Source: Miltoncostaea oceani (GTDB taxonomy: Bacteria; Actinomycetota; Thermoleophilia; Miltoncostaeales; Miltoncostaeaceae). Taken from it: DNA of 64,000 nt. This document shows, piece by piece, positions 8,618-16,887 of this stretch. A program made the translations under genes and the position numbers. Position 1 is the first letter of the stretch, and every line of letters begins with the position of its first letter. The notes under the pieces were generated by a model. The model did no database searches. It had not been told where the DNA came from and worked only from the letters and a program-made list of their open reading frames with translations. The stretch is taken from NCBI RefSeq assembly GCF_018141545.1, contig NZ_CP064356.1:1935001-1999000 (forward strand). The letters run 5' to 3'.

Positions 8618-10252
8618 GTGGCCACAACGGTCGACCCACGGGAGGACACCGGTCGTCATGACCGGCCGGTACCGCCGTCCCCCGAGACGGACGCGCCGCG
8701 GTCGTGGCGCCCCGACGCGGGGCTGCTCGCCGTCTGGGCGCTCACCGCCGCGTGGGCCGCCGCCTTCTCGGTCCTCTCCGTCCTGCGCTACCGCGGCTTC
8801 TCGACCGGTCGCTTCGACCTCGGGAACATGGTCCAGGCGGTGTGGAGCACCTCCGAGGGACGGTTCCTCGACACCACCGACGTCTCCGGCGTGCAGTTCT
8901 CCCGGCTCGGCGCGCACGTCGACCCGATCCTCGCCCTGTTCGTCCCGCTCTGGTGGGTCTGGTCGAGCCCCGAGGCGCTGCTCGTCGCGCAGGCCGTGAT
9001 CGTCGCGCTCGGCGCCCTCCCCGCGTACTGGCTGGGGCGCCGCTGGCTCGGCGACACCCGCCTCGCCCTCGCGGGAGCCGCCGTCTACCTGCTGCTGCCG
9101 GCGGTGCAGAGCGCCACGCTCTTCGACTTCCACCCCGTCACGCTCGCCGCGCCGCTGCTGCTCTGGTGCATCTGGGCGGCCGAGGAGGGCCGCTGGGTCG
9201 TCCTCACCGTGTGCGCGGGCCTCGCCCTGATCTGCCAGGAGCAGGTCGGCCTGCTGCTCGTCGCCCTGGCCGTCTGGCTGTGGTTCCGCCACCCGGCACG
9301 CCGCAGGGCGGCCGTCGTGCTCGCCGTCGTGTCGGCGACGTGGGTGGCGGTGGCGATCGGCGTGATCATGCCCCACTTCGCCCTGAAGGGCGGCAACCCC
9401 CACATCGGGCGGTACTCCCGCTTCGGCGAGGGGCCGACGGACATCCTCATGACGTTCGTGACGCGGCCGTGGGACGTCGCCGAGCTCGTCATCACCCCGG
9501 GGCGCATCACCTACGTCCTCGGGCTGCTCCTGCCGCTGCTGCTGCTGCCGCTGGCGGCGCCGATGCTGGCCGCCGTCGCCCTGCCGCAGCTCCTGATCAA
9601 CGTCTTCGCGGCGTGGGGCCCGGCGCAGAGCGTCCACTACCACTACGCCGTGCTGATCGCACCGGTGCTGGTGGCGGCGAGCCTCCTCGGACTGCAGCGC
9701 CTGCGCACCCGGCCCGAGGGCGACCCGCTCCGGCGCCTCACGTCGCGGTCGGGGTGGGTCGCGGCGGCGATGGTGGTCGCGGCGATCATCCCGGGCATCT
9801 GGCAGGGACCGTTGCCGCTCTGGGGCTGGGTGCCCGGTGGGTGGGGGGGGAGCCCCCTGCACGCGTTCACGATCGACGCCGACGCCCGCGCGATCCAGTG
9901 CGCCGTCGACCTGATCCCGCCGGGGGAGCCGGTGTCGGCGACCAACGACGCGGGGTCGCACCTGTCGGCGCGTGAGCGCATCCACCTGTTCCCGGTGCTG
10001 CGCGACGCCAACTGGGCGCTCGTCTCCGACGGCCGGCGGGCGCAGGGCATCGCCGCCGACCGGCCGACGCTGCGCCCCACGATCCCCCTCGGCATCCGCC
10101 CCCGGTCGAAGTTGCTGCAGAAGGACGAGAAGTGGGACCTGATCTACGTCGAGCGCGGCATCCGCCTGTACCGGCGGGTCGCGAGCGTGCCGGCCGGCCA
10201 GCCGGTCGACCCGCGGGATCAGCCCGGGGGGCCCTCGCGGGACTGCTCGTAG
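8618..10252 (+). CDS. DUF2079 multi-pass membrane protein
   Basis: 544-residue integral membrane protein with around ten hydrophobic segments. The segment FDLGNMVQAVWSTSEGRFLD followed by GAHVDPILALFVPLWW is the hallmark of the DUF2079 family, which is related in topology to GT-C glycosyltransferases; the Asp in the first loop may be catalytic by analogy. The C-terminal part is a soluble domain outside the membrane. Its end overlaps the convergent LLM oxidoreductase gene by 34 bases. Substrate unknown. Confidence 0.85.
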   Translation: MATTVDPREDTGRHDRPVPPSPETDAPRSWRPDAGLLAVWALTAAWAAAFSVLSVLRYRGFSTGRFDLGNMVQAVWSTSEGRFLDTTDVSGVQFSRLGAHVDPILALFVPLWWVWSSPEALLVAQAVIVALGALPAYWLGRRWLGDTRLALAGAAVYLLLPAVQSATLFDFHPVTLAAPLLLWCIWAAEEGRWVVLTVCAGLALICQEQVGLLLVALAVWLWFRHPARRRAAVVLAVVSATWVAVAIGVIMPHFALKGGNPHIGRYSRFGEGPTDILMTFVTRPWDVAELVITPGRITYVLGLLLPLLLLPLAAPMLAAVALPQLLINVFAAWGPAQSVHYHYAVLIAPVLVAASLLGLQRLRTRPEGDPLRRLTSRSGWVAAAMVVAAIIPGIWQGPLPLWGWVPGGWGGSPLHAFTIDADARAIQCAVDLIPPGEPVSATNDAGSHLSARERIHLFPVLRDANWALVSDGRRAQGIAADRPTLRPTIPLGIRPRSKLLQKDEKWDLIYVERGIRLYRRVASVPAGQPVDPRDQPGGPSRDCS

Positions 10253-11385
10253 GCGCGCTGCGCCCGCTCGACGGCGTCGGTGCGCTGCTCCCCCGTCACG
10301 GCGGCCCGCGCACGGGCCACCCGGTTCGAGGCCTCGATGCCGCTCAGTGAGTCCTGGAAGCGGGGGACGACGTGGCGGGCGAGCAGCTCGTACGACCGGT
10401 GGACCTTCTCCCGCGGCGCCCACTCGTTCGCCCAGCACATGAGCCCGCCGAACCCGCCGGAGCGCTCCTGCAGCCGCTCGATCGCGGCGACCGCGTCGTC
10501 GGGGGTGCCGACCACCCAGCTCCCCGCCTCGACCATCTGCTCGATGATCAGGTCCCGCGGCCCGGGGACCGGGCGCGGCCGCCCCGTCACCGCCTCCGCG
10601 TAGTCGAGCAGGTAGGCGGCGGCGCCCCGGCGGGCGTCGTCGAAGGCCTCGCGGCGGGTCTCGGCGACGTGCACCGGCAGCGACAGGCGCCAATCGGCGC
10701 GGTCGACGGTGGTGCCGTGCCGCGCGGCCTCCTCCTCGGCCACCCGCCACTGGGCGGCGAGGTCGATCGGGCCCCGCGGCCCCTTGGCGACGGTCAGCGA
10801 CAGCACCCCCGTGCCATGCGTCCCGGCGAGCACCATCCCCGCCGGCGACTCCATGCTGGTCACCGCGATCGGCGGGTGGGGGCGCTGGTAGGGGCGCAGC
10901 TGCAGGACGGCGTCGGTGAGCGTGAACCAGTCGCTCCGCACCGTCAGCGGCTCGGTCTCGGTGAAGAGCCGGATGATCACCCCGAGGGCCTCCGCCATCC
11001 GCGGGCGCAGGTCGGCGGGGGCGATGCCCAGCATGCGGGCGTCGGTCAGGTGCCCGCCGGGTCCGACGCCGAACTCGATCCGCCCGCGGGTGAGGTGGTC
11101 GAGCAGCACGATGCGGTCCGCCACCATCAGGGGGTGGTGGTAGGGGAGGCTCACGACCCCCGTGCCGAGGCGGATGTGACGGGTGCGCTCCGCGGCGACG
11201 GCCAGGAACAGCTCGGGCGACGCGATCGTCTCCCAGCCGGTGCTGTGGTGCTCGCCGACCCAGGCCTCGTCGTAGCCGAGCTCGTCGAGGCGGACGATCA
11301 GCTCGAGGTCGCGCTCCAGCGCGAGCGTGGGGTTCTCGCCGGGCTCGTGGAACGGGGCGAGGAAGACGCCGAACCTCATGCGCAC
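10219..11385 (-). CDS. LLM-class flavin-dependent oxidoreductase
   Basis: 388-residue member of the bacterial luciferase-like monooxygenase family, which uses FMN or F420. Typical segments: FGVFLAPFHEPGENPTLALERDLELIVRLDELGYDEAWVGEHH, then TRHIRLGTGVVSLPYHHPLMVADR and the GRIEFGVGPGG turn. GTG at 11385 is chosen because a TAGGCT -10 box lies seven bases before it; ATG 11379 is an alternative. It carries the near-palindrome CGCCAATCGGCG at 10688-10699. Substrate cannot be inferred. Confidence 0.88.
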   Translation of the reverse strand: MRMRFGVFLAPFHEPGENPTLALERDLELIVRLDELGYDEAWVGEHHSTGWETIASPELFLAVAAERTRHIRLGTGVVSLPYHHPLMVADRIVLLDHLTRGRIEFGVGPGGHLTDARMLGIAPADLRPRMAEALGVIIRLFTETEPLTVRSDWFTLTDAVLQLRPYQRPHPPIAVTSMESPAGMVLAGTHGTGVLSLTVAKGPRGPIDLAAQWRVAEEEAARHGTTVDRADWRLSLPVHVAETRREAFDDARRGAAAYLLDYAEAVTGRPRPVPGPRDLIIEQMVEAGSWVVGTPDDAVAAIERLQERSGGFGGLMCWANEWAPREKVHRSYELLARHVVPRFQDSLSGIEASNRVARARAAVTGEQRTDAVERAQRAYEQSREGPPG

Positions 11386-11392
11386 GCGGCGG

Positions 11393-11398
11393 AGCCTA
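11393..11398 (-). promoter_or_regulatory. -10 box TAGGCT before LLM oxidoreductase
   Basis: TAGGCT sits seven bases before GTG 11385, inside the stop codon region of the upstream HEAGH gene; a leaderless transcript is suggested. Confidence 0.45.
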
Positions 11399-11944
11399 CT
11401 CCGACGCGACGACCGCCGGTGGGTCCCCGCGCAGCCCGCGCGCCTGCAGGAACGGCGTGGCGAGGCACCCGGCGACGGCGGCCAGCACCATGAGCAGGCC
11501 CGCCCCCGAGACCGCGGCGGCGACGGCCCCGGCGCGGTCGATGGCGTCGAGCCCCTCGGGGCCGAGCGCGAACGCCCAGTCGTGCATCCCGCCGATCAGC
11601 TCCAGGCGCTCGTACGGCGCGTCGGCGACGTAGACCGACACGTCCCGCGCCGACGTCCCCGCCCACGCGAGGCAGAGCAGGGCCGACAGCGCCTCCCGCC
11701 GGACCGCGAAGCGGACCGCGATCGCGAGGGGGAGCGCGACCTGGGCCACCGACCCGGCCATCGCGGTCGCCAGGTCGGGGAGCACGTAGGTGGCGACGTG
11801 CCCGGCCTCGTGGATCGCGAGGTCGATCCAGCCGAGCAGGGGCACCCGTCCGCCGCGCCCGTACGACAGAAGTCCGAGCAGCGCGCACGCCGCGGCGGCG
11901 GCCACGCCGCGCCAGAGGACCGGGGAGGGGACACGCGTGCCCAT
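11396..11944 (-). CDS. Small membrane protein with HEAGH zinc-protease motif
   Basis: 182 residues with about five hydrophobic segments. Segment 2 carries IDLAIHEAGHVATYVLPD (near residue 45), an HExxH motif at the membrane edge like that of site-2 protease/M50-type enzymes. A later candidate third ligand region is GGMHDWAFALG. It is shorter than known M50 proteases and lacks a recognisable NPDG motif, so it may be a membrane-embedded metallopeptidase or only a metal-binding relative. ATG 11944 is the only ATG before the first membrane segment. Confidence 0.68.
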   Translation of the reverse strand: MGTRVPSPVLWRGVAAAAACALLGLLSYGRGGRVPLLGWIDLAIHEAGHVATYVLPDLATAMAGSVAQVALPLAIAVRFAVRREALSALLCLAWAGTSARDVSVYVADAPYERLELIGGMHDWAFALGPEGLDAIDRAGAVAAAVSGAGLLMVLAAVAGCLATPFLQARGLRGDPPAVVASE

Positions 11945-11993
11945 GGGGATCCCATCGGCACGCCCGGGCCTGGCCGACACGGCGGCCGCGACG

Positions 11994-11999
11994 GATACT
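11994..11999 (+). promoter_or_regulatory. -10 box GATACT, leaderless start
   Basis: GATACT lies six bases before ATG 12006 with no ribosome-binding site. Confidence 0.45.
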
Positions 12000-12005
12000 C
12001 GCGCC

Positions 12006-12911
12006 ATGAGATCCGTCCGCACCGCCGTCCTCGTCGCCGCCGTCGCGCTCGCATCCGCCGCCGCGGCCGCCGCCGCGCCGCTCCCCGGCGCGCCGTCCTG
12101 CCCGGTGCTCCCGCCCGGCAACGTCTGGAACACGCCGGTCGACGCGCTCCCGCGGCACCCCGACTCGGACCGGCTCGTCCGGTCGATCGGCCTCGGCGAC
12201 GCGCTGCACCCCGACTTCAGCGACGCGGGCCGCTACGGCATCCCGATCACCGTCGTCGGCCGCGCGACCCCGCGGCGCGCCGTCCGGTTCACCTACGCCG
12301 GCGAGTCGGACCGCGTGCGCTACCCGATCCCGGTCCGGCCGCGCATCGAGCGCGGCTCCGACCGGCACATCCTGATGCTCGACCGCGACGCGTGCCGCCT
12401 CTACGAGTTGTTCGCGGCGCGCCGGGTCGCGGGCCGGTGGACGGCGGGGTCGGGCGCCGTGTTCGACCTGCGCTCGAACGCCCTGCGGCCCGCCGGCTGG
12501 ACGAGCGCGGACGCCGCCGGACTCCCGATCCTGCCGGGCCTCGCACGGTACGACGAGGTCGCCCGCGGGGTGATCGACCACGCCCTGCGGTTCACGGCGT
12601 CGCGCACGCGGCGGTCGTACGTGTACCCGGCCCGCCACCAGGCCGGGTCGTCGGGCGACCCCGCCCTGCCGCCCATGGGGCTGCGGGTGCGCCTCAGGGC
12701 GTCCGTACCGCTCGACGGCTTCGGGCCGCAGTCGCGCGTGGTGCTCCGGGCCCTGCGGACCTACGGGATGATCCTCGCCGACAACGGATCGCCCTGGTAC
12801 GTCAGCGGTGCGCCCGACCCGCGCTGGGACGACGACGACCTGCACGACCTCGGCCGCCTGACCGGCGCGGACTTCGAGGTGGTGGACACCCGGACGCTGC
12901 GCAATCGGTGA
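12006..12911 (+). CDS. Secreted protein of unknown function
   Basis: 301 residues with an Ala-rich signal peptide (residues 1-24, cleavage near AAAAAA-PLPG). The mature part opens with CPVLPPGNVWNTPVDALPRHPDSDRLV, a pattern I have seen in uncharacterised actinobacterial exported proteins but cannot name. Two cysteines (one near residue 32, one mid-protein) could pair. It is divergent from the HEAGH membrane gene, 61 bases away. Confidence 0.72.
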   Translation: MRSVRTAVLVAAVALASAAAAAAAPLPGAPSCPVLPPGNVWNTPVDALPRHPDSDRLVRSIGLGDALHPDFSDAGRYGIPITVVGRATPRRAVRFTYAGESDRVRYPIPVRPRIERGSDRHILMLDRDACRLYELFAARRVAGRWTAGSGAVFDLRSNALRPAGWTSADAAGLPILPGLARYDEVARGVIDHALRFTASRTRRSYVYPARHQAGSSGDPALPPMGLRVRLRASVPLDGFGPQSRVVLRALRTYGMILADNGSPWYVSGAPDPRWDDDDLHDLGRLTGADFEVVDTRTLRNR

Positions 12912-12945
12912 CGACCCCCTCGCCGCGGCGAGGCTTACGCTGTAC

Positions 12946-12970
12946 GCTTACGTTGTAAACCAACGTGAGC
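12946..12970. promoter_or_regulatory. Putative TetR-type operator before SDR gene
   Basis: Inverted repeat GCTTACGTTG (12946-12955), spacer TAAAC, CAACGTGAGC (12961-12970); the 10-bp arms differ at one position. It lies 11 bases before the SDR ATG. The convergent downstream gene encodes a TetR regulator, the likely binder. Confidence 0.65.
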
Positions 12971-12981
12971 GGGGGTGGGGG

Positions 12982-13848
12982 ATGTCGGATCCGTCGTCGA
13001 TGTTCGATCTGGACGGGCGCGTCGCGTTCGTGACCGGGGCCTCGTCGGGCCTCGGGGTGACGTTCGCCGAGGGCCTGGCCGCAGCGGGGGCCGACGTGGT
13101 GCTCGCCGCGCGCCGGGTCGACCGGCTCGAGGAGGTCGCGGAGCGGATCCGGGCGACGGGGCGGCGGGCGCTGCCCGTCGCGTGCGACGTCACCGACCCC
13201 GCGCAGGTGGAGGCGGCCGTCGAGGCGGCGATGGCGGAGTTCGGCCGCATCGACGTCCTCGTCGCGAACGCCGGCGCCGTCCCGGACGGGTTCAGCATGC
13301 CGGAGCGGATCCCGCACGAGCTGTTCGAGCAGTCGATCCGGGTCAACCTGATCGGGACGTGGACCACCGTCCAGTCGGTCGGCCGCCGCATGCTCGCGCA
13401 GGGTGGCGGGTCGATCGTGGTGGTGTCGTCGTACACCGGCGTCGCCGGGGTGCCGCACTTCCCGCCGGCCTACCAGGCGTCGAAGGCGGCCCTGTTCAAC
13501 ATCACCCAGCAGCTCGCCGCGAGCTGGGGCGACCGAGGCGTCCGCGTCAACGCGCTCGCGCCGGGGTGGTTCCCGAGCGAGATGACCGAGGCGGTGCTGT
13601 CGGCGCCGGTCTTCCGCGACCGCATCGACTCGCAGGCGCCGCTCGGCCGGGCGGGCCGCCCCGAGGAGCTCCTCGGGGCCCTGCTGCTGCTGGCCTCCGA
13701 CGCCTCCAGCTACATGACGGGCTCCACCATCACGGTGGACGGCGGGACGTCCGCGTCGGTCGGCGCGGCGCCCTACGGCGAGGAGCTGTTCGGCCTGCAC
13801 GACGCCGTGATGCCGCACGGCCTCGGCAGCCGGGTCATGCCCGCCTGA
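12982..13848 (+). CDS. Short-chain dehydrogenase/reductase (SDR)
   Basis: 288-residue classical SDR. NAD(P) motif TGASSGLG near residues 18-25, NAG motif (VANAGAVPDG), catalytic Ser in VVSSYTG, and Tyr-Lys in AYQASKAA. The sequence after the Rossmann motif (AARRVDRLEEV) suggests NADP preference. The C-terminal 30 residues extend past the usual GG-T end. An inverted repeat immediately upstream and the convergent TetR gene suggest substrate-inducible expression. Substrate unknown. Confidence 0.9.
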   Translation: MSDPSSMFDLDGRVAFVTGASSGLGVTFAEGLAAAGADVVLAARRVDRLEEVAERIRATGRRALPVACDVTDPAQVEAAVEAAMAEFGRIDVLVANAGAVPDGFSMPERIPHELFEQSIRVNLIGTWTTVQSVGRRMLAQGGGSIVVVSSYTGVAGVPHFPPAYQASKAALFNITQQLAASWGDRGVRVNALAPGWFPSEMTEAVLSAPVFRDRIDSQAPLGRAGRPEELLGALLLLASDASSYMTGSTITVDGGTSASVGAAPYGEELFGLHDAVMPHGLGSRVMPA

Positions 13849-14446
13849 GCCGGGCCTCCAGCCCGTCGAGCATCAGCTCGAGGCCGAACGCGAACAGCTC
13901 GCCCGGGTCGTCACCCGCGACCTGGGCGAGCAGCTCGTCGAGGCGGGGCGAGTCGGTGGGGGGAGGGGGCGTCGCCGTCTGGCGGTCCGCCTCGGAGAGG
14001 GTGAAGCCCACGACGTACCGGGCGACCGACCGCGCCGCGCGGAGGGCGGTGGCGCGGTCGAAGCCCGCCGCCTCGAGGCGGGCGATGCCGCGGTCGGCCA
14101 TCGTCGACGCCGCCGCGTAGGCGCCGAGCGGGCGCCCCGCGATGAGGGGGACGACGTTCGGGTGGCGCAGGACGACGGCGCGGAACGTGGTCGCGAAGCC
14201 CGCCATCCCGGCGCGCCAGTCGGCGATGTCGGGCGGCTCCTCCGCCGCGACCTCGTTGAGTACCATCCCGACGACGCCGTCGAGGAGCGCGTCCTTGCCG
14301 GGCACGTGCCAGTAGAGGGACATCGCCTCGACGCCGAGCTCGGCGGCGACGGCCCGCATGGTGCAGGCCTCGAGGCCGGCCTCGTCGATGACGGTCAACG
14401 CCGCGCGCAGCACGGCGTCGCGGGAGAGTCGCCGGCGCCCGCTCAC
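13835..14446 (-). CDS. TetR-family transcriptional regulator
   Basis: 203-residue repressor with an N-terminal HTH (LSRDAVLRAALTVIDEAGLEACTMRAVAAELGVEAMSLYWHVPGKDALLDGV) and a TetR_C-like ligand domain. The YWHVPGKDALL wording resembles the tetracycline-repressor branch. GTG 14446 gives the usual VSGRRRLSRDAV start; TTG 14458 and GTG 14455 are alternatives. It overlaps the SDR gene end-to-end by 14 bases and probably binds the inverted repeat at 12946-12970. Confidence 0.85.
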   Translation of the reverse strand: MSGRRRLSRDAVLRAALTVIDEAGLEACTMRAVAAELGVEAMSLYWHVPGKDALLDGVVGMVLNEVAAEEPPDIADWRAGMAGFATTFRAVVLRHPNVVPLIAGRPLGAYAAASTMADRGIARLEAAGFDRATALRAARSVARYVVGFTLSEADRQTATPPPPTDSPRLDELLAQVAGDDPGELFAFGLELMLDGLEARLRRA

Positions 14447-14492
14447 GGCCGGCACCAAGCCGCGGGGCTCGCGGTGTCCGGCCCCACCCCGG

Positions 14493-15266
14493 TCAGACGG
14501 GCGACGTGACGCTCTCCCCGTCGGCGGGGATGCGCACGCGGTCGCCGAGCCCGGCCGCCCCGACCCGCGCGGCCAGGTCGGCGCGCAGCTCCAGGCAGTG
14601 GTTGATCGCCTCCATGTGGGTGGCCACGACGACCGCCCCGGGTGCCGCGGTGCCGACCGCGATGACGTCGTCGGCCTCCATCGTGATCGTCCCGCCCTGC
14701 AGGAAGCGCGCGCCGCCGGCGTTGACGACGATGACGGCGGGGGAGTGGTCGGTGATCGCCCGCTCGACCTCGGGGCACCAGACCGTGTCGCCCGCGAGGT
14801 AGACGGTCGGCTCGCCGGCGGCCTCGACCACGAAGCCGCTGACGGGCCCGAGGCCCTGCATGGCGGCCTCGTCGCGGCCGTGGCGGCCCCCCGTGCGCGT
14901 GAGGGTGAGCCCCTCCCACGCGACCGGGTCCCCGAGGGGGACGGGGCGGACGTCGGTGAAGCCGATCGAGGTCAGGTCCTCCGCGTCCTCGGGCTGGCAG
15001 AACCAGACGGGGTCCGACGGCAGCAGGGCGCTGACACCCGCGGCGTCGAGGTGGTCGACGTGGGTGTGGGTGAGGAGCACCGCCTCGACGCCCTCGGCCG
15101 CCGCCTCCGGCGTGACCGGCAGCGGGACGAGGGGGTTCGGCCGTTCCTGGGGCGTCCCGCGCACGGGCGCCCGGGCACCCTCCGGGTCGAGCATCGGATC
15201 GACCATCAGGCGGTGCCCGGCGATCTCGATGACCAGCGTGGCGTGACGCAGCAGGGTCAGTCGCAC
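14493..15266 (-). CDS. MBL-fold metallo-hydrolase (UlaG-like)
   Basis: 257-residue metallo-beta-lactamase-fold protein. It begins at the RLTLLRHATLVIEIAGHRLMVDP strand typical of the UlaG/YtnP-like branch. The metal motif THTHVDHLD is present, with further ligand candidates in GDTVWCPEV and ATHMEAINH. Predicted cytoplasmic hydrolase of unknown substrate. GTG 15266 lies six bases after a TAGCCT -10 box within the end of the upstream gene. Confidence 0.85.
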   Translation of the reverse strand: MRLTLLRHATLVIEIAGHRLMVDPMLDPEGARAPVRGTPQERPNPLVPLPVTPEAAAEGVEAVLLTHTHVDHLDAAGVSALLPSDPVWFCQPEDAEDLTSIGFTDVRPVPLGDPVAWEGLTLTRTGGRHGRDEAAMQGLGPVSGFVVEAAGEPTVYLAGDTVWCPEVERAITDHSPAVIVVNAGGARFLQGGTITMEADDVIAVGTAAPGAVVVATHMEAINHCLELRADLAARVGAAGLGDRVRIPADGESVTSPV

Positions 15267-15270
15267 CCCG

Positions 15271-15867
15271 TCAGGCTACCGAGCCGGGGTCGGAGAGGAG
15301 CCGGGACACGACGCGCCCGCGGCGCGAGAGGCGGTAGCCGACCTCCAGGCTCTCGGTGGGGCCGAGCGCCTTCAGCTTCCGTACGTCGCGCTTGAGGACC
15401 GGGGTCTCGAGCCCGAGCGACGCGGCGAGGTCGGCGGCACGCACGCCGGGATGGGCGTCGATGGTCCGCAGGAACATCGCCGTCCAGGGGCCGCGCCCGG
15501 AGCGGCCGTCCATGGCGGCGAGGCGGGCTCGCAGCGCGTCGGCCTCCGCCGGGTCCAGGTCGGCATCGTCGCGCAGGGCGACGCGCGGGTCGGGGCCACC
15601 GGGGCGCAGGACGATGCGGTGGATGCGCCCATCGGCACGCCGGTCGAGGTCCCGCAGCGCCGCGTCGCGGCCGGTGTAGCCGGCGCGCCGGGCGTCGGCG
15701 TCGGTCACCTCGTCCGACTCGAGGACGTCGACGGCGTCGATGGCGAGCAGCCCGACCGCGGTGCGCAGCGTCCCGCCGGCGCGGACCGTCGGGCGGACCC
15801 ACCGGCGGAACGCGAGCGTCACCCGACCGTCGGCGATGGCGTCGAGGTCGGCACGCCGGATGAGCAC
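15271..15867 (-). CDS. ASCH/PUA-like domain fused to a winged helix (putative)
   Basis: 198 residues. The N-terminal half (LIRRADLDAIADGRVTLAFRRWVRP, GGTLRTAVGLLAIDAVDVL, ITDADA-like VTDADARRAGY) resembles the ASCH/PUA-like fold found in RNA-associated proteins. The C-terminal half (MFLRTIDAHPGVRAADLAASLGLETPVLKRDVRKLKALGPTESLEVGYRLSRRG) reads as a winged helix. Both calls rest on pattern recognition. It lies between the PilZ gene and the metallo-hydrolase on the same strand, with spacings of 10 and 4 bases, so an operon is likely. Confidence 0.6.
   Translation of the reverse strand: MLIRRADLDAIADGRVTLAFRRWVRPTVRAGGTLRTAVGLLAIDAVDVLESDEVTDADARRAGYTGRDAALRDLDRRADGRIHRIVLRPGGPDPRVALRDDADLDPAEADALRARLAAMDGRSGRGPWTAMFLRTIDAHPGVRAADLAASLGLETPVLKRDVRKLKALGPTESLEVGYRLSRRGRVVSRLLSDPGSVA
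15273..15278 (-). promoter_or_regulatory. -10 box TAGCCT before metallo-hydrolase
   Basis: TAGCCT lies six bases before GTG 15266 and overlaps the last codons of the upstream gene, suggesting an internal leaderless promoter. Confidence 0.4.
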
Positions 15868-15877
15868 GCCGCGGTCC

Positions 15878-16471
15878 TCAGCCGGGGTCGGCGGCGACGC
15901 GGTCGGCGTCGTTCGACAGGCGCACCATGGCGTGCAGGAGCGCCCGGTTGTCGGGCGGCCGCGCGACCCCGTCCACGTGGAGCTCGGTGGCGAGGCGGTC
16001 GGCCCAGGTCAGGAGGGTCTCGACGGGCGCCGCGCCGGCGTCCATGAGGGCCTGCTCGTAGACCAGCGCCGCCAGCGACCGCAGCTCGGCCCGCACCTCG
16101 GCGAACGGCCGGGCGGCCTTCGGCGCGGCGCGGCTCTTGCGGACCCGCCTGCGGGGACCGCGCTCGACGCGCTCGGGGGGGCCGGTGAAGCGCACGGCGA
16201 CCCAGCGCCGCTCGATCTCGACGCGCACCACGTCGCAGGGCACGTCGGCGGGTCCGCCCTCGAGGTCGATCCGCACGCGCAGCGCGGCGTCCTCGGCGAT
16301 CCACCCGATGTCGGCGACCTGCAGCAGCAGACCGCGCTCGGACGCGTTCACCGTGCGCGCCGGGCTGCGTCCGCCCGCACCGGTGATCGTCACGTCGGCG
16401 TCCATGGGCAGCCGCGGCCACTGGCGGCGCTCGTCGGCGATCGGCGTCGGCGTCGGCGTCAGGATGCTCAT
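15878..16471 (-). CDS. PilZ-domain protein (c-di-GMP binding)
   Basis: 197 residues. The N-terminal PilZ domain keeps the two ligand motifs: RRQWPRLPM (R-x3-R) near residues 15-23 and NASERGLLL near 42-50 (N/DxSxxG). The second half is helical and unassigned. PilZ domains bind cyclic di-GMP and act as effectors. First gene of a probable operon with the ASCH-like gene. A GGDEF protein and an RsiG-like motif elsewhere in the window make c-di-GMP signalling credible in this organism. Confidence 0.82.
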   Translation of the reverse strand: MSILTPTPTPIADERRQWPRLPMDADVTITGAGGRSPARTVNASERGLLLQVADIGWIAEDAALRVRIDLEGGPADVPCDVVRVEIERRWVAVRFTGPPERVERGPRRRVRKSRAAPKAARPFAEVRAELRSLAALVYEQALMDAGAAPVETLLTWADRLATELHVDGVARPPDNRALLHAMVRLSNDADRVAADPG

Positions 16472-16585
16472 GCTGCGGACAATCTCACGTCAGGCGGATC
16501 CGTCCACCCTCCGAACGGATATCCCTCCCGTCCGGTCGTCCTGGCCGGGGGGAGGGGCGCCGGGCGACCCCCCGGCCCGACGGAT

Positions 16586-16609
16586 GGGAACGACATAACA
16601 TCAGTTCCC
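16586..16609. repeat. Short inverted repeat GGGAAC/GTTCCC
   Basis: GGGAAC (16586-16591) and GTTCCC (16604-16609) flank 12 AT-rich bases in a 224-base gap between divergent genes. It may be an operator or an ECF-type promoter element; nothing else in the gap is recognisable. Confidence 0.35.
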
Positions 16610-16695
16610 GTGCGTGGGGGGGTGGGGCGGGCGGGGCGTCCGACGATCCCGGTAGCGTGCGCCGCGAACTCGTGACCACCGGTCGGAGGCACACC

Positions 16696-16842
16696 GTGAG
16701 CGCCACCAGCGAGCACATCACGTCCGTCGCGCCGAGCCCGGCGTCATCGCCGCGGCCGACCGACCCGCCGCCCGCGCCGCCGACGTCGGCGACGCCGAGC
16801 CCGTGGCCGGACGAGGTCTACCGGGGCTGGTCGAGCCTCTAG
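16696..16842 (+). CDS. Possible small protein, 48 residues
   Basis: GTG 16696 follows CGGAGG by six bases, a good ribosome-binding site. The product is Pro/Ser/Ala-rich with a distinct C-terminus PWPDEVYRGWSSL. No signal peptide or membrane segment. It ends 45 bases before the C5-epimerase-like gene. No family recognised; it could be spurious, but the ribosome-binding site and aromatic tail are not typical of random GC-rich frames. Confidence 0.38.
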   Translation: MSATSEHITSVAPSPASSPRPTDPPPAPPTSATPSPWPDEVYRGWSSL

Positions 16843-16875
16843 CTCCGCGCCGTCGGCGGGCGCCCCCCGCCGTGG

Positions 16876-16881
16876 TATGAG
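16876..16881 (+). promoter_or_regulatory. -10-like box TATGAG before C5-epimerase-like gene
   Basis: TATGAG lies six bases before GTG 16888 with no ribosome-binding site at the usual distance. Confidence 0.35.
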
Positions 16882-16887
16882 GACCGG

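Noticed and set aside
7145-10750. A 1201-codon minus-strand frame
   Set aside because: Arg/Gly/Pro-rich antisense of the secreted and DUF2079 genes, with no domain pattern.
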